The notes beneath the pieces are model-generated. The model saw only the letters and a program-made list of their open reading frames with translations, had not been told where the DNA came from and did not search any database. DNA of 64,000 nt from Polyangiaceae bacterium (GTDB lineage: Bacteria > Myxococcota_A > Polyangia > Polyangiales > Polyangiaceae), in contig JADJXL010000002.1 of NCBI GenBank assembly GCA_016715885.1, forward strand, positions 248,001 to 312,000. The letters run 5' to 3'. Position 1 is the first letter of the stretch. Each line of letters opens with the position of its first letter. Below, piece by piece: positions 61,478 to 64,000 of the stretch. Position numbers and translations under genes: made by a program.

Positions 61478-62056
61478 ATGTCCAAGTGGAAGAAGATTGG
61501 TATCGGCGCTGCCGCGCTCGTGGTCGTGCTCTTGATCGTCATCGCGACGCGTCCATCCACGTATCACGTGGAGCGTTCGGCTACCATTTCGGCGTCGCCC
61601 GATGCGGTGTTTGCCCAAGTGGCGGATTTCAAAAAGTGGGATGCATGGTCACCATGGTCGAAGCTCGACCCCAACATGAAAACTACGTTCGACGGCACCC
61701 AAGGCACCGTCGGGGCGACTTATGCCTGGACCGGAAACGACGACGTTGGCGAGGGCAAGATGACGCTTACGGCTGTCGACCCGAACAAACGAGTCGACAT
61801 CAAGCTCGAATTCATCAAGCCCTTCGCGTCGACTGCGCAAAACGGGTTCAAGCTCGAGCCTGCCGGCAAGGATACCAAGGTGACCTGGTTCATGGACGGG
61901 ACGAACGATTTCATGGGCAAGGCAATGTGCCTCGTCATGGATATGGACCAGATGATCGGCAAGGACTTCGAAAAAGGTTTGGCCGACATGAAGAAGATCG
62001 CCGAAGCCGCACCTGCGCAGGCTCCCGAAGCCGTTCCCGCCGCCGCGAAGAATTAG
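61478..62056 (+). CDS. SRPBCC/START-like membrane-anchored protein
   Basis: 192 residues from the ATG at 61478 with GGGAGG nearby. One N-terminal transmembrane helix (KIGIGAAALVVVLLIVIAT), then a polyketide-cyclase-like ligand-binding fold: VERSATISASPDAVFAQVADFKKWDAWSPW, GTVGATYAWTG, FEKGLADMKK at the end. These proteins bind hydrophobic ligands; the family is often called polyketide cyclase 2 without evidence of catalysis. Convergent with the DUF3604 gene, with one base between the stops. Confidence 0.85.
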   Translation: MSKWKKIGIGAAALVVVLLIVIATRPSTYHVERSATISASPDAVFAQVADFKKWDAWSPWSKLDPNMKTTFDGTQGTVGATYAWTGNDDVGEGKMTLTAVDPNKRVDIKLEFIKPFASTAQNGFKLEPAGKDTKVTWFMDGTNDFMGKAMCLVMDMDQMIGKDFEKGLADMKKIAEAAPAQAPEAVPAAAKN

Positions 62057-62057
62057 C

Positions 62058-63929
62058 TCACAACTCCAAAAAGATCGGCGACGTCCAAGCTCGCTCCTGA
62101 ACCTTCACGTTCAGTTTGCCGCCTTCTTTGCACCCTTCGACGCTCGGCGCTTTCTCGCAGTCGTAATGCGACCAGCGCCACGTGGGCTGCTCCAGCACCC
62201 GAGCATAATACAGCGTCGGCTTCGCGGGGTCGAACGATTTGTCCGACCAGTACACGCACGCTCGATTGCCTGAATCTTCCGGAATCGCGATCTTTTCGAT
62301 GACCACGGACGCTTTTCCTGACGCATCCGTCGTCAGTTTGACGATTTCGACACGTTCGAGCGGTGTTTCGTCCTTCATGGCATGCACGAAGAGATACGGT
62401 TTTTCCTTTGATGTCAAAATGCCGCCCATCGGCACGCTGCCTGCGTCCACGAGGGCTTTGGGGAACATCGAATCGTCACACAGCTTCTTTGCTGCTTCGT
62501 CGTCCGTCACGCCACTTGCCGCGTAAAGCCGCACCACCATTCGCGGGCCGCTCGTTGCATACGTCTCGCGCCGTTTCATGGCGGCGAATATCGATTCGCG
62601 TGTGTTTTGCTCGGCCCATACGGCAGCAATGCCTCCCGGATTGAAATTCGGTGACGCAAGCCGAGCTTCGGGTTTGCTATCGGTGCCTCCGGTATGGCCA
62701 GGCCACGCGGATTCTTTCACGTTACCCGGCGTGGCGTTATGCGTATCCGTCGAACCGATGAAACCAAACTGCATGGGATTCGGCTGCTTTTGCGCGGTGA
62801 AAGCGAGCCCTCGCGCGAGCCCATTTCGTACGTAACCCGTTGCATTCTTTTCTTCGCTGTTGCCCGGCATTTGCGGCAGACCCAGCATTTCGGAAAGCGC
62901 CGAACCAGGGACCACCTCGAATGCACACCCCGGATCTCCGAGCGCCTGATTGGGTAAACATTCGCTGTTGCCCTTGTGCTGGAAGAATTCCACGAGCACC
63001 TGGTAACGCTTCATGAATTTGCGCGTCCGCGGATCGTTTGCGGTGTCCCACATCTGCCCGGTGCTTGCATTCGAATTGTGCGGGATGGTAATCGCATCAC
63101 AACCTTCGGATGACTTGCATTCACGCGACAGCGCTTGCCAGAGCTCGATGGCCGAAGGATACCGAATGTAGTCGAATGGCGTCTCGGGCACCTTGTCACC
63201 CACGAAAATCACATTTCGATGCATGTTGGCCATACCCGATTGACCGCTCCATTCGTACGCCTTGAAGGTCGTGAAGCGACAGCGCTCGTATGCTGCATTG
63301 GCGGCTTCTTGCGTCCGTTTCCAGAGCGTACGCGCCTGCTGACGGCAACGTTCGCTGCGGGCGTCCGTGCCATTGCAGAGAATCGGATCCGACGGATCCT
63401 TCGGAATCAGCCGGAACAGCGTCCCGTATGTCACCACCGTTGCCGCCGTGCTTCCCGTGTTGCGAATGGCTTGGCAATACGGTGCATCGTAGCCATCCGC
63501 TTTCGGGTCCAACGTGCAAATACCTATCGGGCCCAAAAATTCGCTATGATCGGTGACGGCCATGAAATCGAGCGGCCGGTCGATCTTCGTCTTACCACCA
63601 GGATTCGGCGATCCTGGCGCCACTGGAACTTCGGCACCGCGGGCGAATGCATACGCAACGCTCGGATCCGCGCGCGTGCCTGTGGCATACGCATCCAGTG
63701 AATACGACGTGTGCGTGTGAAGTTCGCCAAAGTAGACATTTTTCAAAGGGTTTGCATCCGGACACGCCGCACCGGTATCCACGGGCGGCCCCGGATCCGG
63801 ATCCGGGTCGGCCAAAAATGCAGCACCTCCCTCGGGCGCCTGTGAACCTCGCGAGCCACAACCGGCTGCCACGATCGAAACGAGCGCCGCCGCAAGCCCC
63901 GAAACCAACACCGTGCGTCCTTCGTACAT
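62058..63929 (-). CDS. DUF3604 lipoprotein (PHP-like metal-dependent fold)
   Basis: 623 residues from the ATG at 63929, with CCGAGG upstream; a TTG at 63944 would add five residues. Lipobox AAGC (Cys24). DUF3604 signature: VYFGELHTHTSYSLDAY and DFMAVTDHSEFLG near the start, TIPHNSNAS in the middle, FGFIGSTDTHNATPG and GGIAAVWAEQNTRESIFAAMKRRETYATSGPRM (in parts) towards the end, giving His/Asp clusters like PHP phosphoesterases. Activity and substrate unknown; anchored in the envelope. The upstream region lies beyond the window. Confidence 0.9.
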   Translation of the reverse strand: MYEGRTVLVSGLAAALVSIVAAGCGSRGSQAPEGGAAFLADPDPDPGPPVDTGAACPDANPLKNVYFGELHTHTSYSLDAYATGTRADPSVAYAFARGAEVPVAPGSPNPGGKTKIDRPLDFMAVTDHSEFLGPIGICTLDPKADGYDAPYCQAIRNTGSTAATVVTYGTLFRLIPKDPSDPILCNGTDARSERCRQQARTLWKRTQEAANAAYERCRFTTFKAYEWSGQSGMANMHRNVIFVGDKVPETPFDYIRYPSAIELWQALSRECKSSEGCDAITIPHNSNASTGQMWDTANDPRTRKFMKRYQVLVEFFQHKGNSECLPNQALGDPGCAFEVVPGSALSEMLGLPQMPGNSEEKNATGYVRNGLARGLAFTAQKQPNPMQFGFIGSTDTHNATPGNVKESAWPGHTGGTDSKPEARLASPNFNPGGIAAVWAEQNTRESIFAAMKRRETYATSGPRMVVRLYAASGVTDDEAAKKLCDDSMFPKALVDAGSVPMGGILTSKEKPYLFVHAMKDETPLERVEIVKLTTDASGKASVVIEKIAIPEDSGNRACVYWSDKSFDPAKPTLYYARVLEQPTWRWSHYDCEKAPSVEGCKEGGKLNVKVQERAWTSPIFLEL

Positions 63930-64000
63930 GTCAATCCTCGGCAATCAATGACCCGCAACAAGGACACCTCGCACTCGGTCGAGCAGCCAGTACGCGGCAA

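Overview
This looks like chromosomal DNA of a GC-rich myxobacterium, probably a Polyangium/Sorangium relative. Seen directly: strong G/C third-position bias (which creates long antisense shadow ORFs), Cys-rich tandem repeats of the 'myxococcal' DUF4215 type, many lipoproteins with Gly/Ala/Pro-rich linkers, several multi-receiver signalling proteins, a Ras-like GTPase and a calmodulin-like EF-hand protein. No IS element, prophage, rRNA or tRNA gene was recognised. The taxon is an inference; there is no marker gene such as 16S in the window.

Layout. 1-7.7 kb: edge-truncated Cys-rich surface protein, a small membrane protein, a lipoprotein overlapping hemB, then htpG, pdxJ and the bifunctional NAD(P)H-hydrate repair enzyme. 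8.2-16.8 kb: a double-receiver protein followed by a complete Wsp-like chemosensory operon (cheW, cheR-TPR, MCP, cheW, cheA-REC, cheB). 16.8-24.8 kb: DUF3089 hydrolase, two small sensor/STAS proteins, a sigma region-4 ORF, a putative orphan metallophore-type RiPP precursor, a broken HMA metal-binding gene, a 1170-residue WD40-caspase lipoprotein and a small secreted protein with a clear terminator. 24.8-30.1 kb: a minus-strand signalling operon (coiled coil, OmpA-like membrane protein, Ras-like GTPase, histidine kinase, double receiver), followed downstream by a STAS-like protein.

30.2-36.4 kb: AAA-ATPase-like/PD-(D/E)XK protein, mini-calmodulin, Tat-exported aminotransferase-fold protein, SDR fragment, metallothionein-like protein with a palindromic operator candidate, and two lipoproteins. 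36.5-41.5 kb: msrP-msrQ-FG-GAP protein operon and two STAS-like proteins. 41.5-51.9 kb: flotillin-like protein, orphan ABC-2 permease, HExxH protein, glutamate-synthase-like FMN enzyme, secreted proteins, the PEP-synthase/PPDK regulator and dnaJ.

52-60 kb is the most accessory-looking part: a RelE/ParE-type toxin-antitoxin pair bracketed by a 124-bp direct repeat copied from the end of a neighbouring lipoprotein gene; an array of about six degenerate 43-bp tandem units; a translationally coupled two-gene module (small HEPN-like protein plus an 862-residue protein with a KGGVGR ParA-like NTPase and a second P-loop) that is the best candidate for an undescribed conflict/defence system; and a heavily frameshifted phospholipase D pseudogene with a fragment of an exonuclease/endonuclease/phosphatase gene. 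60-64 kb: purple-acid-phosphatase-like protein, SRPBCC protein and a DUF3604 lipoprotein.
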